From Trachipleistophora hominis (lineage: Eukaryota > Microsporidia > Pleistophoridae): a stretch of DNA of 64,000 nucleotides. The stretch is taken from contig JH993845.1 in the NCBI GenBank assembly GCA_000316135.1, positions 62,001 to 126,000 on the forward strand, in the 5' to 3' direction. Position numbers and translations under genes: made by a program. Positions 63,365-64,000 of this stretch are shown here, piece by piece (position 1 is the first letter of the stretch; the number at the start of each line of letters is the position of its first letter). The notes beneath the pieces are model-generated. The model did no database searches and was not told the origin of the DNA. It saw only the letters and a program-made list of their open reading frames with translations.

Positions 63365-64000
63365 ATTTGTTTTTATAACAGTTTTTTTACACGCGCCGTT
63401 TCCATATTAATGTGATTATAACAGTCTGATGTATCGGTAAAATTTTACTTATAGTGGAAATAGGGCATAATTTACATTCAGAGTATGAGCAAAATAATAA
63501 AATGAGTTGTGTCGTTTATTTTCTGGCTTTTAAATTTTGATATATGGTAGCAGCGGTGAGCTGCCGGTCTTATAATTTTATTTACATAATTACGTTTTCA
63601 TCTGAATTAATGTATAAGATAGGATCGAATCAACTTTCTATAACCTGGTAAATATGTGTGCAACATTTAATACTAACATGTGGAATTAAAAACCGATCAA
63701 TATTTCTAATGAATACGTTCTTACGCTTCATTTGTCCAAGGCACTGATAAACATAGGAGTAAAGTTATTAGGAGAGAGTTTATTTATTATTCATCATATC
63801 ACATATATCTTTAAACTTTCATGGTCTGTTCGAACTAATATAACTGCTAATCTTTGATTCATGAAGGGAAAAGTGGAAATGTTACGGTTATTCTGTCTTT
63901 GACCAAGAATATTATAAATATTGGTTAAAAACATGTTCGTTTTAAGGAAACAGGCATTTATATGCCATTTTAAGCAACTATTCTTAACAATATATTTATA
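63365..64000. other. 3' flank of SAC1, nothing recognised
   Basis: AT-rich sequence to the window end, without a supported gene or repeat copy. Confidence 0.5.

Overview
This window looks like a gene-poor scaffold from a microsporidian (a highly reduced fungal relative). The genes are intronless and typically short for their families: TFIIA large subunit 122 aa, eS30 59 aa, glutaredoxin 93 aa. Many start codons sit within about 20 nt of a CCC- or GGG-type motif, the promoter signal known from microsporidia. The gene content also fits: a KIN1-like kinase, a SAC1 lipid phosphatase, EF-hand MscS channels, and lineage-specific secreted proteins without known relatives. Intergenic DNA is AT-rich and several kb long in places. 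That suits one of the larger, repeat-bearing genomes such as Trachipleistophora or Vavraia; the genus is an inference, not read from the sequence. There is one assembly gap (53220-53420).

Positions 1-38 kb hold mainly conserved housekeeping genes standing as GC-richer islands in AT-rich DNA. They are an unknown 317-aa protein, a 14-3-3 protein, a 970-aa secreted CAP-domain protein with a long Asn/Asp/Lys/Glu repeat region, a KIN1/MARK-type kinase, an AIG1/FAR-17a-type membrane hydrolase, ribosomal protein eS30, two EF-hand MscS channels, a RecA/Rad51-paralog-like ATPase, a dithiol glutaredoxin, TFIIA large subunit and a V-ATPase c-ring proteolipid. Short tandem repeats lie directly upstream of the CAP gene and of eS30.

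Positions about 40-59 kb are different. Nearly every plausible gene has an N-terminal hydrophobic leader or one transmembrane segment and no recognisable domain. Most lack the CCC motif, and the DNA between them is rich in decayed copies of a dispersed repeat. Two of these genes look like diverged members of one secreted family (40258-41963 and 53836-55548). One of them, and the gene beside the gap, is split by a one-base change at a T homopolymer. I read this stretch as a candidate host-interaction (secretome) island.

Positions 59-64 kb return to conserved genes: two tiny coiled-coil or prefoldin-like ORFs six bases apart, a Mediator MED4-like gene and a SAC1 phosphoinositide phosphatase.

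Several starts given here are moved to an internal ATG behind a CCC motif (MscS-1, V-ATPase c, the 70-aa ORF, SAC1). No tRNA, rRNA or CRISPR was found.
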